Shown: positions 37,195 through 46,413 of the stretch, one piece after another
How positions within the stretch are numbered: the stretch's first letter is position 1
Layout of the letters: each line of letters opens with the position of its first letter
Source of the DNA: Hydrocarboniclastica marina
Lineage (GTDB): Bacteria; Pseudomonadota; Gammaproteobacteria; Pseudomonadales; Oleiphilaceae
Length of the DNA: 64,000 nucleotides
Reading direction: 5' to 3'
Assembly (NCBI RefSeq): GCF_004851605.1
Contig: NZ_CP031093.1
Span: 2,790,692 to 2,854,691 of the forward strand
Program-made: the position numbers and the translations under genes
The notes under the pieces: model-generated
The model's database searches: none
What the model saw: only the letters and a program-made list of their open reading frames with translations
Told to the model about the DNA's origin: nothing

Positions 37195-37833
37195 ATGACT
37201 AAATCACCCCTACGAGTCGGCATAGGCGGACCGGTCGGCTCCGGCAAGACCGCCCTTACCCTGGCACTCTGCGGCGCCCTCCGCGAACGCTTCAATCTGG
37301 CCGTAGTAACTAACGATATCTACACCCAGGAAGATGCCCAGTTCCTGCAACGCCATCAGGCCCTCAGCGAAGACCGCATCATGGGCGTCGAGACCGGCGG
37401 TTGCCCTCATACGGCCATTCGCGAAGACGCCTCAATGAACCTCGCCGCAATTGCGGAGCTGGAGCAGCGTCATCCTGGCCTTCAGCTGGTTTTTGTAGAG
37501 AGTGGCGGCGACAACCTCAGCGCGACCTTCAGCCCGGAACTATCGGACCTCACCCTGTACGTCATCGATACCTCAGCGGGCGACAAGATTCCCCGCAAAG
37601 GCGGCCCCGGCATTACCAAGTCTGACCTGCTGATAATCAATAAAACGGACATAGCGCCGCTTGTGGGCGCATCGCTTGAAGTCATGGACCGAGACGCGCG
37701 CAAGATGCGTGGAGAGCGACCGTTCGTGTTCAGCAATATGAAAAGCGGTGATGGCCTTCAGCAGATCATCGATTTCATCATCCGCGAAGGCATGCTGGAT
37801 CAGCCAGCCCCCGCTATCGCCGCGGCCCCGTAA
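37195..37833 (+). CDS. ureG: Urease accessory GTPase UreG
   Basis: 212 residues. P-loop [17 protein letters not shown], then the conserved CPH metal site in [33 protein letters not shown] and INKTDIAP. It hydrolyses GTP to drive nickel insertion. AGAGG precedes ATG 37195; the earlier frame start is not used. It lies 81 nt after ureF, across the stem-loop. Confidence 0.96.
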   Translation: MTKSPLRVGIGGPVGSGKTALTLALCGALRERFNLAVVTNDIYTQEDAQFLQRHQALSEDRIMGVETGGCPHTAIREDASMNLAAIAELEQRHPGLQLVFVESGGDNLSATFSPELSDLTLYVIDTSAGDKIPRKGGPGITKSDLLIINKTDIAPLVGASLEVMDRDARKMRGERPFVFSNMKSGDGLQQIIDFIIREGMLDQPAPAIAAAP

Positions 37834-37871
37834 CACAGCATTAGTTGCCCTTTGCTACCAAGGAGTGTTCC

Positions 37872-38462
37872 ATGATCCCTTCCCGGAAAAAACTGATGGC
37901 CGGCCTGGCCCTTTCGGCCGCAGCCCTGCCCGCGCTTGCTCATACCGGCCATGAGGCCCACCAGATGAGCGCGTTACTGAGCGGATTCGCTCACCCCTTC
38001 ACCGGCGTTGACCATCTGCTGGCGATGCTCGCCGTGGGCTTTGTTGCGGCCCAGATGAAGCAGGCCGTGGTAAAACTTTCGCTCAGCTTCGTCGGCTTAA
38101 TGCTGCTCGGCGGATTACTGGGTCTGAGTGGGGTGGGGCTGCCCCACGTGGAGACGGGTATCGCGCTATCCGTGCTGGTGCTCGGCGGTGTGCTCCTGTT
38201 CGCCCGCCATCTTCCAACTCCGGCAGGTATGGCCCTGGTGGGTTTCTTCGCCGTCTTTCACGGCCATGCCCACGGCTCGGAAATGGCCGCCGGGATGAGC
38301 GTTGCGCTCTACTTTGCGGGGTTTGCAGTCGGCACGCTGGCGCTGCACCTGGCGGGTTTCGCGTGCGGCCATCTGCTTCAGTCGAAAGCCGCCAGCTGGT
38401 GGCCAGGCATGATAGGCGCCGGCACCGCCGGCGCGGGAGCGATGCTGCTGATGGGCGGCTGA
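37872..38462 (+). CDS. ureJ: HupE/UreJ family nickel permease
   Basis: 196 residues. A signal-like N-terminus ends in ALPALAHTGHE, then HPFTGVDHLLAMLAVG, the HupE/UreJ hallmark, and FHGHAHGSEM in the second half. About six membrane helices. Position 39 nt after ureG supports nickel uptake for urease. AGGAG precedes ATG 37872. Confidence 0.92.
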   Translation: MIPSRKKLMAGLALSAAALPALAHTGHEAHQMSALLSGFAHPFTGVDHLLAMLAVGFVAAQMKQAVVKLSLSFVGLMLLGGLLGLSGVGLPHVETGIALSVLVLGGVLLFARHLPTPAGMALVGFFAVFHGHAHGSEMAAGMSVALYFAGFAVGTLALHLAGFACGHLLQSKAASWWPGMIGAGTAGAGAMLLMGG

Positions 38463-38537
38463 TATCACGCGCCGGCCTGCTGTAAAAACCCTCCGTTTAG
38501 TGGCTATGATGGGGCTTCCGTCGACGCGGGAGGTCCC

Positions 38538-39614
38538 ATGCCCAGATGCAGTATCCGCCGTAAAACCGGCTTCAATCCCGGCCCGAAGCCTTGCTCAAAG
38601 CGTTTTCCCGGGTTCCGCGGGTTGTGGCTGGGCCTGCTGTTATCGGGTCAACTGCTCGCAACGGTCCATGCGGCTGCGCCCGAGGCACCCATCGATAAAC
38701 TGGGGTGGGCTGATCTCACCGAGGCCGCGGCCCAACTGGACCGTCTGCATGCCCTGGTCGTTGCCGTCGACGGAGAGATAATCTACGGACGTGCATTCCG
38801 CGGACCTTCCCTGCGTCAGCCCGTCAATATCAAGTCACTCTCCAAGACTGTGCTGTCTGCGGTTGTAGGCGCAGCCATAGACCGGAATGTGCTTGAAAGC
38901 ACCGATCAGCCGATTACAGATATCCTCGAGGCGCCTGCCGGTGCCAGTCCGCGCTTGCGGGAAGTCACCATTGGCAACCTGCTCTCACTTCAGGCCGGGC
39001 TAGAGCGCACCTCGGGACCCAATTACGGCCCGTCGGTCAACAGCGACAATTGGGTCGACTATGCGCTCAGCCGTCCTTTCAAGGCGGAGCCCGGCGGTCG
39101 TATGCTGTACTCAACGGGCAGCACCCATCTTCTGTCCGCAGCACTTACAAAGGCCTCCGGACGCAGCACGCTTGAGCTGACGCGGGATTGGCTGGGTCAA
39201 CCGCTGGACATCCGTATACCATCCTGGCCCCAGGACCCTCAGGGTATTCACTTCGGCGGAAACGATATGCGCTTGTCGCCGCTGGCGCTGGTGCAGATCG
39301 GTGAGCTTTACCGCAACGGCGGACAAATGGATGGCGTGCAGGTGATACCCAAGGACTGGGTCAGACAGTCGTGGCAGCCCCGGGGGCAATCGCGCTACAC
39401 CAGCGATGGCTACGGCTATGGCTGGTTCATCACGCGGCTGGCTGGCCACCGCACCTACTACGGCCGCGGTTTTGGCGGGCAGATGCTTTACGTCATACCC
39501 GACATAGGCGTCACCGCTGTAATAACTGCTGACCCGACGCCGCCCTCCCGGCCATACTTTATGCGTAAACTGGACCGGCTACTGGTGGACTTCGTTATAC
39601 CCGCGCTGGAATGA
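38538..39614 (+). CDS. Serine hydrolase, beta-lactamase/NylB fold
   Basis: 358 residues with a signal peptide (LWLGLLLSGQLLATVHAA). SLSKT near residue 95 is the nucleophile SxxK. The Tyr motif is YSTGSTHLL (as in 6-aminohexanoate hydrolase-like members, not the classical YAN of AmpC). GYGYGWFI and FGGQMLYVIPDIG occur further on. It probably hydrolyses an ester or amide in the periplasm; the substrate is unknown. GGGAGG is 5 nt before the ATG. Confidence 0.88.
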   Translation: MPRCSIRRKTGFNPGPKPCSKRFPGFRGLWLGLLLSGQLLATVHAAAPEAPIDKLGWADLTEAAAQLDRLHALVVAVDGEIIYGRAFRGPSLRQPVNIKSLSKTVLSAVVGAAIDRNVLESTDQPITDILEAPAGASPRLREVTIGNLLSLQAGLERTSGPNYGPSVNSDNWVDYALSRPFKAEPGGRMLYSTGSTHLLSAALTKASGRSTLELTRDWLGQPLDIRIPSWPQDPQGIHFGGNDMRLSPLALVQIGELYRNGGQMDGVQVIPKDWVRQSWQPRGQSRYTSDGYGYGWFITRLAGHRTYYGRGFGGQMLYVIPDIGVTAVITADPTPPSRPYFMRKLDRLLVDFVIPALE

Positions 39615-39711
39615 CGCCTGTTCATGCGCCACGGGGGCAGCCGGTGGTTCAGCAGACTCAACCTGCCCAACGCTCATTTTCGCCGCTCGCTCTGCAAGAG
39701 AACACAGCCCC

Positions 39712-41208
39712 ATGACCGACTTCACGCCCAGATTCTCGACCCGGCGCCCCTACAACCGAACAGGATCGGACAAAGACGCCAGCGACTTCTCGCTGGCGAT
39801 CACCGGGATCGGCCGGCTTGAAGATCAACTCGAAAGTGACCGCGGGCGCATCATAAATTCCGCCGCAATCAGACGCCTGCAGCAAAAAACCCAGGTGTTT
39901 CCGCTCGAGAGAAACGCGGCCGTTCGCAGCAGGCTGACACACTCCCTGGAAGTGCAACAGACCGGACGCTTCATTACGCGGACGGTATTCAAGAAGCTGG
40001 GCAACCGTGCAGCTGAAGTTGGTCTTGCCGGGCTTGAACGGGTAGTCGAAACCCAGGTTGAGATGGCCTGCCTGATGCACGACATAGGCAACCCACCGTT
40101 CGGGCACTTTGGCGAGGCGGCAATCTCGAAGTGGTTTGAGGATCACCTGCAGGAACTTGCGCCATTCTCTGCGCACCTTGCGAGCGGTTCCCTGGCTGAA
40201 CAGTTGCGACTGGAATTGCAGAATTTTGAGGGCAACGCCCAGGCGATCCGTCTTATCAGCAGCCTGCTAAAGCTGAATCTCACCTATTGCCAGACTGCCA
40301 CCGTATTCAAGTACACCCGGTGCGCCACCGAGCCGAGGCCAGCTGGAAACACGGCCTGGTCTTACCTCCAGAAGAAGCCAGGCTTCTACTATTCAGAACG
40401 GCGTTTCGTCGCTGAAATGCAGAAAGCCGTCGGCATGGCGCCGGGCCATCGATACCCTTTTACCTACCTGATGGAGGCCGCTGATGACATTTCCTATTGT
40501 CTGGCCGACATGGAAGACGGTGTCGACAAAGGCTTGCTGACGTATACCGCCCTTGCCGCGCTATTGATAGAGGCGTACGAGCAGCGGCACCCGGATGACA
40601 AGGACATCGGTTACTTCAAGGGGATGTCTTTTCGGGAGGTCGTGAACTTCGCAAGCGGCCGGGCGGCGCAGGAGCAGATCAACAAGGAACACGAATTTTT
40701 TGTCTGGCGTCGTGTGAAGCTCATCCATCCATTGGTAGAGCATGCCGCAGACGTTTTCATAGAGAACCTGGACGATGTCTGCGAGGGCCGGCTGAACCGG
40801 GCGCTACTGGAAGACAACTCTCCCTGTCATAGCGTCATCGAAGTCTTCAAGGCGGTGGCGATCCGGCACATATTTTCTGTAGCCGAGGTAGAAACGCTTG
40901 AGCTCCAGGGCTACCGGATAATCACGGGCCTGCTGGATCTGTTCAAGCCAGTGCTTCTGTTGCCCAAGGACGATTTTGAGAGACTGATTGATGGGCATCA
41001 GAAGGGCATGATGCTTGAGAGCCGGTTATTACGACGGCTGCCCAACAAGCATGTGAGAGCGTACCTTGCGCTTCGCGATCAGGTTGAAGGCGAGCCTGAA
41101 GTCTGGGAGCGCTACTGTCGGTGTCGGCTGATACAGGACATGGTGAGTGGTATGACCGATCAGTTCGCCCTTGATGAGTTTCACCGGCTATCGGTAACTG
41201 GTCTTTAG
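39712..41208 (+). CDS. dgt: Deoxyguanosinetriphosphate triphosphohydrolase (dGTPase)
   Basis: 498 residues, close to the 505 of E. coli Dgt. RLTHSLEVQQTGR gives the first His; LMHDIGNPPFGHFGEAA holds the HD pair near 123-124. YLMEAADDISYCLADMEDGVDKG supplies the later Asp. It cleaves dGTP to deoxyguanosine and triphosphate. The N-terminal KDASDFSLAITGIGRLEDQ fits the Dgt-I class. Confidence 0.93.
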   Translation: MTDFTPRFSTRRPYNRTGSDKDASDFSLAITGIGRLEDQLESDRGRIINSAAIRRLQQKTQVFPLERNAAVRSRLTHSLEVQQTGRFITRTVFKKLGNRAAEVGLAGLERVVETQVEMACLMHDIGNPPFGHFGEAAISKWFEDHLQELAPFSAHLASGSLAEQLRLELQNFEGNAQAIRLISSLLKLNLTYCQTATVFKYTRCATEPRPAGNTAWSYLQKKPGFYYSERRFVAEMQKAVGMAPGHRYPFTYLMEAADDISYCLADMEDGVDKGLLTYTALAALLIEAYEQRHPDDKDIGYFKGMSFREVVNFASGRAAQEQINKEHEFFVWRRVKLIHPLVEHAADVFIENLDDVCEGRLNRALLEDNSPCHSVIEVFKAVAIRHIFSVAEVETLELQGYRIITGLLDLFKPVLLLPKDDFERLIDGHQKGMMLESRLLRRLPNKHVRAYLALRDQVEGEPEVWERYCRCRLIQDMVSGMTDQFALDEFHRLSVTGL

Positions 41209-41272
41209 TGCACTTTCGCTGGTCTATCCAGGGTTGGAATTGCCTGATGCAGGCATGCCATGCAATACGCCC

Positions 41273-41836
41273 TTACCGTTGCCCGAAGGTAAACCGATCG
41301 CTTACCAGCACCTCACCTTGCGCTCGTTCAGCAAAAGAGTAGCCCGGTGGTCTGCCTTCTGGCGCAACCAGCGGCGAGAGCACAAAACCAGTGTTTTGGA
41401 CCCGCTTGAAGGGGGCACCATACTCCGCGCTTATTGTCGACCAGTTCACATCTGCAAACGTCTGGGCCCTATGCTTCGGCTCGTTGAATGGGCTGCGCCA
41501 ATCGAGGCTGGAAGCCGTCACACTCAGGTCGGCATGCGGGGCAAGCCTATCAACAAACCGCGAAGGCCCACCTTGGAGAGGCTTGGCTTGGTGCATCTGA
41601 AACGACGGGCTAACAGGGTAAAAAAGCTGGTTTACGGGACGAACATCAATCAATGACAGGAACCTGGCCTGTGTTTGCGTTGCGCGAGCAGTATCATCCG
41701 CGTCTTTAGGTAATTTTGCTGTCCCGACCGAAAAAACAGTCGCGCCACTGACCACGACGCCGCAGACGAAAAGACCGATGGCGGCGGCCATCAGCAAAAG
41801 CTGTCGCTGGACTAATTTTTCTGGGTCTTTAGCCAT
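41273..41836 (-). CDS. Membrane-anchored protein, unknown function
   Basis: About 187 residues. One N-terminal membrane helix (LLLMAAAIGLFVCGVVVSGA) and then a soluble domain, predicted periplasmic, without recognised motifs. ATG 41836 or 41854 may start it. It is convergent with dgt. The plus-strand frame over the same DNA (41234-41656) lacks protein-like composition. Confidence 0.5.
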   Translation of the reverse strand: MAKDPEKLVQRQLLLMAAAIGLFVCGVVVSGATVFSVGTAKLPKDADDTARATQTQARFLSLIDVRPVNQLFYPVSPSFQMHQAKPLQGGPSRFVDRLAPHADLSVTASSLDWRSPFNEPKHRAQTFADVNWSTISAEYGAPFKRVQNTGFVLSPLVAPEGRPPGYSFAERAQGEVLVSDRFTFGQR

Positions 41837-42471
41837 TGATCCCGCCCGTTCCATTCATTCCATTCGGTAATTCCCAGGAGCAGCCGACCAGGCCTCTAGC
41901 CCGACGACACTCCCCGCGCTGCCCCTGCTACCGGGCTTTCAGCCCGGTCAGTCCTGCATGGCATCCTGACGCTCCAAAGCGCACTGCCAACAAGCTAACA
42001 AGCATGCGACGTGCCATAACAGAAGCATTGGGCTTCGACTTGCCTCACCCACGGGCGGACTTGTTGATCCAGGTTATGAACTAACTAGGATTCTACAATC
42101 AGCGCCGTTTCAATATAGGTGCTTTCCCTTACCATGTTGGTGAAGCCAACATCGCGCTTTCGCTCACCAACCACGTTAAGGGTATTTTCGTGGGAATTTA
42201 AGCCCAAAGCACGTGAAGGTTCCGTAGGGCCAGGTTCATGAACTGCAGAAGAAGCCTACCGCTGATTTATTACACTTCTGCCTGTGTCCGGTCCCTTCCC
42301 GCTGCCAATTATGGTTGACCGAACCCGTCTGGGGCGTTTGCGCGCTTCTTGCAGTTCCCATAGAGATCGGCCGTTATCCGATAAAAAAGAGGAGGCGCAT
42401 TACGTTCTGGGCATTTCCCTTGCTAAACTTGCGCCCGCGTTTTCTGAGCAAACGACCAGATAGGTGAGAAC
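41837..42471. other. Gene-free stretch with an attC-like palindrome
   Basis: 635 nt between the convergent-side hypothetical and the kinase gene. No coding sequence is convincing. It contains the 57-bp two-box palindrome at 42126-42182. The region after about 42085 has lower GC than its neighbours. Confidence 0.45.
42126..42182. repeat. 57-bp two-box palindrome (attC-like)
   Basis: Outer boxes CCCTTA/TAAGGG and inner boxes GTTGGTGA/TCACCAAC are perfect complements, with 4-5 unpaired bases between them and a 20-nt centre. This is the shape of short integron attC sites. The right core reads CGTTAAGGG, one base off GTTRRRY. Confidence 0.45.
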
Positions 42472-43032
42472 TTGAATCCGGACCCCCTGTTCCCTGCTGC
42501 CCCGGGCCCGCTGGACCTGACACGAGCCCCGTCCATACTGTTTTTTTTTGGTCTCTCCGGTAGCGGGAAGTCCTACGTTGGCGACATTATTGGTCGTTAT
42601 GGGGGATGGGAGGTGTACCACGCGGACGACGACATCACCCCGGAGATGCGGTCGGCGCTTTCCCGTGCCGAGCCCTTTACCGACAAGATGCGGGCCGCTT
42701 ATATCTCCGCGTTGATAGACAAGATACGTGAACGACGTCTCTCGGCCCCCCGACTGGTCGTCACCCAGGGCGTATATAAGCAACGTCACCGCGACCATCT
42801 GTTGGCAAGCGCACCTGATATGGAACTCATCTGGGTGACGGCTCCGGACACACTGATCAATGAACGCATTGCGAGGCGGTCTTCGGGCATCGCGATCGAA
42901 AGTGCAGCCGCGCTAAAGGCGGACTTTGAGGTCCCCCCGCCTGGAATCAAAACGATCAGGAACGATGCGGATGACTTGAATATCATCGATCAGCTGAACC
43001 GTTTTTTTTCTGCTGAGGCGCCACCAGGCTGA
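42472..43032 (+). CDS. Small P-loop kinase (gluconokinase/shikimate-kinase-like)
   Basis: 186 residues. GLSGSGKSYVGD at about 27-38 is Walker A; YHADDDITPEM follows as the second acidic site. A short lid with RIARRSSG is present. It resembles the gluconate/shikimate kinase superfamily, but no substrate-specific motif is clear. A TTG at 42472 with AGGTGAG upstream is the only good start. Confidence 0.75.
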   Translation: MNPDPLFPAAPGPLDLTRAPSILFFFGLSGSGKSYVGDIIGRYGGWEVYHADDDITPEMRSALSRAEPFTDKMRAAYISALIDKIRERRLSAPRLVVTQGVYKQRHRDHLLASAPDMELIWVTAPDTLINERIARRSSGIAIESAAALKADFEVPPPGIKTIRNDADDLNIIDQLNRFFSAEAPPG

Positions 43033-43586
43033 AAATTCTCCAGACATACGCGGGGTCCAAACGACATCGACCAAAGTGCCGCTCCGCCTGCCACTCAGCC
43101 CGCTACAGCGCTGCCCCGCTTTGACCAGCGCACCAACTGCGTGCGGAAACGGCGGATGAAGCTCTGCCAGGGCGCACATTCGTCGCTGGAATCGCGCGTC
43201 CGGGTCAGCGCTCATTGAGGCTGATCTATTCCCGACGCATACCCGAAGATAGCCACTGAATAACACCGGACTGCACGGAATTAATCCGAATCGAAGCGTT
43301 GCAGGGAGAGCTGTCAAGTTGCACCGGACGCAACAGTTGTCATTACGGACAACCTGTCCGTTATCTTACCCAGCCACACCTCGCCCTATCCGGCTGTAAC
43401 CCTGCGCCAGCCGCAGGTTGCCTTCGACCTGCAGCGGAGACGCTTTCATGCCTGGGCCCTTACTCCGTATCATGGCCGTCGGACTGAGGCAGGTGGCTCC
43501 ATAGAGCACACGCTTACCCTCGCCCGGGTTCTGCCCGGGGGGGTACGGTCATTGAACTGTCAACTCACAAAAATAAAGGGGGCCGA
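43033..43586. other. Gap between the kinase and transporter genes
   Basis: 554 nt; frames on both strands look random. A CCCGGG-TTCTG-CCCGGG hairpin lies near 43528-43545, and GCAGGT/ACCTGC near 43414-43433. No T-run follows either. Nothing else recognised. Confidence 0.4.
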
Positions 43587-44489
43587 ATGAGCGGCGAAGA
43601 GCTAGCCGGCATTATCAAAGTCCAGGTGATCCCCTGGTCTCTCTTTCTGATTATGCTGGGTATGGGACTGTCTCTGATTCCCGACGATTTCCGGCGCGTA
43701 CTGAAGTATCCGCGGGCGGTAGTGGTCGGCCTGGGTTGCCAGCTTCTGCTTTTGCCGATCATTGGTTTCGCGCTGGCGAACCTGATGCCGCTATCCCCGG
43801 AGCTTGCAGTCGGCGTTATGCTGCTAGCGGTTTGTCCGGGCGGAACAACATCCAATCTGTTTGCCCATCTGGGCCGTGGCGACGTCGCCCTGTCCGTAAC
43901 CTTAACCGCAGTCGCAAGTATCATCACTGTTTTTACCATTCCCTTTATCGTCAATGCGTCGCTCCTCTACTTCCTGGGCGAAACGTCCACCCTGACCTTG
44001 CCGGTAGGTCGGACCATACTGACGCTGGTGCTACTGACCATTGTGCCTATTTCCCTGGGCATGCTGATTCGCAACTGGCGCCCCGCTTTTGCGATTCGGG
44101 CGGAACCCCACGTGAAGCGCTTTGCGATCCTGGTCCTGGCGGGACTGATTGCCCTGATCATCTTCCAACAGAGGGATGTCGTCATTGATCACCTGATCGC
44201 CGCGGGGCCCGTGTCTCTGGTGCTGAACATATCAACCATGGCTGCCGGGTTCGTGATTGCGCGCTGGCTCAGACTGAACCGGGCCCAGAGCCTGTCGGTG
44301 ACGTTTGAGGTGGGCCTTCAGAATAGCTCGCTGGCCATCCTGCTCGCGGTGAGTTTGTTGCAGAGCTACGAAATGTCCACGACCCCGGCGATCTATTCAA
44401 TGGTCATGTTTGCGACTGCGGGGCTGCTGGTTTACTGGCTGAATCGCAAAGGGGATACCCCGGACGCCACAGGCAGTCAAGCGCAGTAG
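43587..44489 (+). CDS. Bile acid:sodium symporter (BASS) family transporter
   Basis: 300 residues, about ten helices. IMLGMGLSLIPDDFRRVLKYPRAV, MLLAVCPGGTTSNLFAHLGRGDVALSV and FEVGLQNSSLAILLAVS are BASS signature segments: the middle one lines the Na+ site and the last the second unwound helix. The solute is unknown in bacteria with this type. AGGGGG precedes the ATG. Confidence 0.9.
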   Translation: MSGEELAGIIKVQVIPWSLFLIMLGMGLSLIPDDFRRVLKYPRAVVVGLGCQLLLLPIIGFALANLMPLSPELAVGVMLLAVCPGGTTSNLFAHLGRGDVALSVTLTAVASIITVFTIPFIVNASLLYFLGETSTLTLPVGRTILTLVLLTIVPISLGMLIRNWRPAFAIRAEPHVKRFAILVLAGLIALIIFQQRDVVIDHLIAAGPVSLVLNISTMAAGFVIARWLRLNRAQSLSVTFEVGLQNSSLAILLAVSLLQSYEMSTTPAIYSMVMFATAGLLVYWLNRKGDTPDATGSQAQ

Positions 44490-44647
44490 ACAGATCCAAT
44501 CCGGGCGACCTTGAGTGTGCCCGGCAACAAATCGCCACAACTATCGATGGTGGCTGCCCCGGCTTCGCCGAACCCCTTCCCGGAGCAAAAGCCGGCCGCC
44601 TGATACTTTCGAGACCGCTATTCTTCCGTTCTGTCGGCGATGCTTCC

Positions 44648-44674
44648 TAAAGTTTTTTGCGTGATCGCCGCTAT
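44648..44674 (+). promoter_or_regulatory. Sigma-28 (FliA) promoter of the chemoreceptor gene
   Basis: TAAAGTTT-N11-GCCGCTAT: the -35 is perfect and the -10 matches 6 of 8 of GCCGATAA at the exact consensus spacing. Transcription would start near 44682, about 38 nt before the ATG. FliA controls many chemoreceptor genes. Confidence 0.75.
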
Positions 44675-44719
44675 GCCTATAGCGGTTGCAGAAGCCATCT
44701 AATGTAGGAAGTCAAATTC

Positions 44720-46291
44720 ATGTTCAAAACCCTGCTCGAAAATCTTGCGGTTGCTAAAAAGCTGGCGATTGGGTTTGGCATTCTCCTTGTGCTTCTGCTT
44801 ACCGTCTCCACAGTCAGCCTTTTTTCACTGACAGAGTACAACCACCGGGTAAAAATCGTTGAGCAGGCTAACGCCGCAGAAATTGCACTGCTCGACGCAG
44901 AGAGGGATCAGAAGAACTTTCAGATTGAAGGCGATGAGCGTTTTCTCAACCACGCTGTTGAGCTTGTGGATAAGTCAGTCAGCATACTTGGCCCGATGGC
45001 TCTCATGATTGCGGAAGTCGGAGACCGGCAGCTGGTGGAGCAGATCGTTGCCGACCTCAAGGCCTATAAGGCGCTCCTGAGGCAGTATGGGATCACTAAC
45101 GCCTCACAACAGGACCTCATCGCGTCGATTGAAGAGCAAATGGGGGTCGCCGCTAACAGCGCCATTGAAAAAGCCGAGATGCTGAAAAAGCGCGAGCAAT
45201 CACTGATGGCGGAGCGCTACGACCTTACCGTGGCGGAGATAATTTCCGTAACCGCTATCGCCATTTCAATCGCGGTCTTTATCGCGTGGGGGCTCACCAG
45301 GTCCATTACGGGCCCCATAAAAGAGTCGGTTGAGATTGCCACCAAGGTGGCCTCCGGTGATCTTACTCTGCAAATCAGTAGCAAACGTCGTGACGAGTTC
45401 GGCCTGCTGCTTACCGCGTTCGCAACCATGACCACGAACCTAAGGGCGCTGGTCCGCGAAATCGACAACGGGGCGGTCAGCATAGCTTCAGCGTCGGAGG
45501 AGCTTTCCATCGTAACCAACGAAACCAGCAGAGGCGTGGCTGAACAGCAGTCGCAGACCGATCAGGTTTCCACCGCCATGAACGAGATGGTCGCCACCGT
45601 GAGTGAAGTAGCGAAAAGTGCGGAAGCCGCCTTCCAGGCGGCAAACCGCGCCAGCGAAAAATCGGGTAACGGCGAGAAAGCCGTGAAGGAGACGCTACAA
45701 TTCGTCGCAGAACTGAACACCCAGATCGTCAATGTGATGAAGCAGCTCAGCGGCCTGCAATCCGAGACGAATAATATCGGTACGGTCCTGGACGTCATCA
45801 AGTCAGTTGCGGAGCAGACTAATCTGCTTGCGCTGAATGCCGCGATAGAGGCAGCGCGGGCTGGCGAACAGGGCCGGGGCTTTGCGGTGGTGGCTGATGA
45901 GGTACGGTCCCTGGCTCAGCGCACCCAAACTTCAGCGAAAGAGATTGAGGCCCTGATCGGCACCCTTGTGGACAGTGCTGAATCATCTGTCGCCAGTATG
46001 GAAGTCGGCCACAAGCTCTCAGAGCAGACACTGGAGCGGGCGGAGCTCGCCGGGACCGCTATACAGGAGGTATCCGGAGCGGTTGAAGAAATTCGGCAGC
46101 ACAACAGCCAGATCGCTACCGCGGCTGAACAGCAGAGCTCGGTGGCGGAAGATATCAACCACAACATTACTCAAATTCGGGATGTCGGCAATCAGTCTGC
46201 AGCTTCAACCGAAGAAGTCTCTGCCGCGAGCGCGGAACTGGCGCGGCTTGCCGAAGGACTCCGAACGCAGGTGGCACGGTTCACCGTCTGA
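44720..46291 (+). CDS. Methyl-accepting chemotaxis protein
   Basis: 523 residues. Helix 1 ([20 protein letters not shown]), a helical periplasmic ligand domain to about 175, helix 2 ([19 protein letters not shown]), HAMP to about 245, and a cytoplasmic coiled coil with the signalling tip [20 protein letters not shown] (near 365-385). The sensory domain type (small helical bundle) is not specific. GGAAG lies 9 nt before the ATG. No CheA-binding pentapeptide was noted at the end. Confidence 0.93.
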   Translation: MFKTLLENLAVAKKLAIGFGILLVLLLTVSTVSLFSLTEYNHRVKIVEQANAAEIALLDAERDQKNFQIEGDERFLNHAVELVDKSVSILGPMALMIAEVGDRQLVEQIVADLKAYKALLRQYGITNASQQDLIASIEEQMGVAANSAIEKAEMLKKREQSLMAERYDLTVAEIISVTAIAISIAVFIAWGLTRSITGPIKESVEIATKVASGDLTLQISSKRRDEFGLLLTAFATMTTNLRALVREIDNGAVSIASASEELSIVTNETSRGVAEQQSQTDQVSTAMNEMVATVSEVAKSAEAAFQAANRASEKSGNGEKAVKETLQFVAELNTQIVNVMKQLSGLQSETNNIGTVLDVIKSVAEQTNLLALNAAIEAARAGEQGRGFAVVADEVRSLAQRTQTSAKEIEALIGTLVDSAESSVASMEVGHKLSEQTLERAELAGTAIQEVSGAVEEIRQHNSQIATAAEQQSSVAEDINHNITQIRDVGNQSAASTEEVSAASAELARLAEGLRTQVARFTV

Positions 46292-46387
46292 ATCAAACGC
46301 AACGGAAGTTCGGTAGTTACGGTGGTTAGCTGTAATAGATAGCGCCGGGCTTTTCCCGAATTTAAGCGTCGTCATCCAACTCGCACA

Positions 46388-46413
46388 GGGCTGTTTACCA
46401 GCCCATCTTTTTT
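46388..46413 (+). terminator. Terminator-like hairpin after the chemoreceptor gene
   Basis: GGGCTG, five-base loop, CAGCCC, then ATCTTTTTT. It overlaps the 3' end of the convergent hrpB gene (the Ts are its Lys codons), so it may be partly fortuitous. Confidence 0.45.

Noticed and set aside
41234-41656. Plus-strand frame after dgt
   Set aside because: The opposite strand gives a membrane-anchored protein; this product is basic and motif-free.
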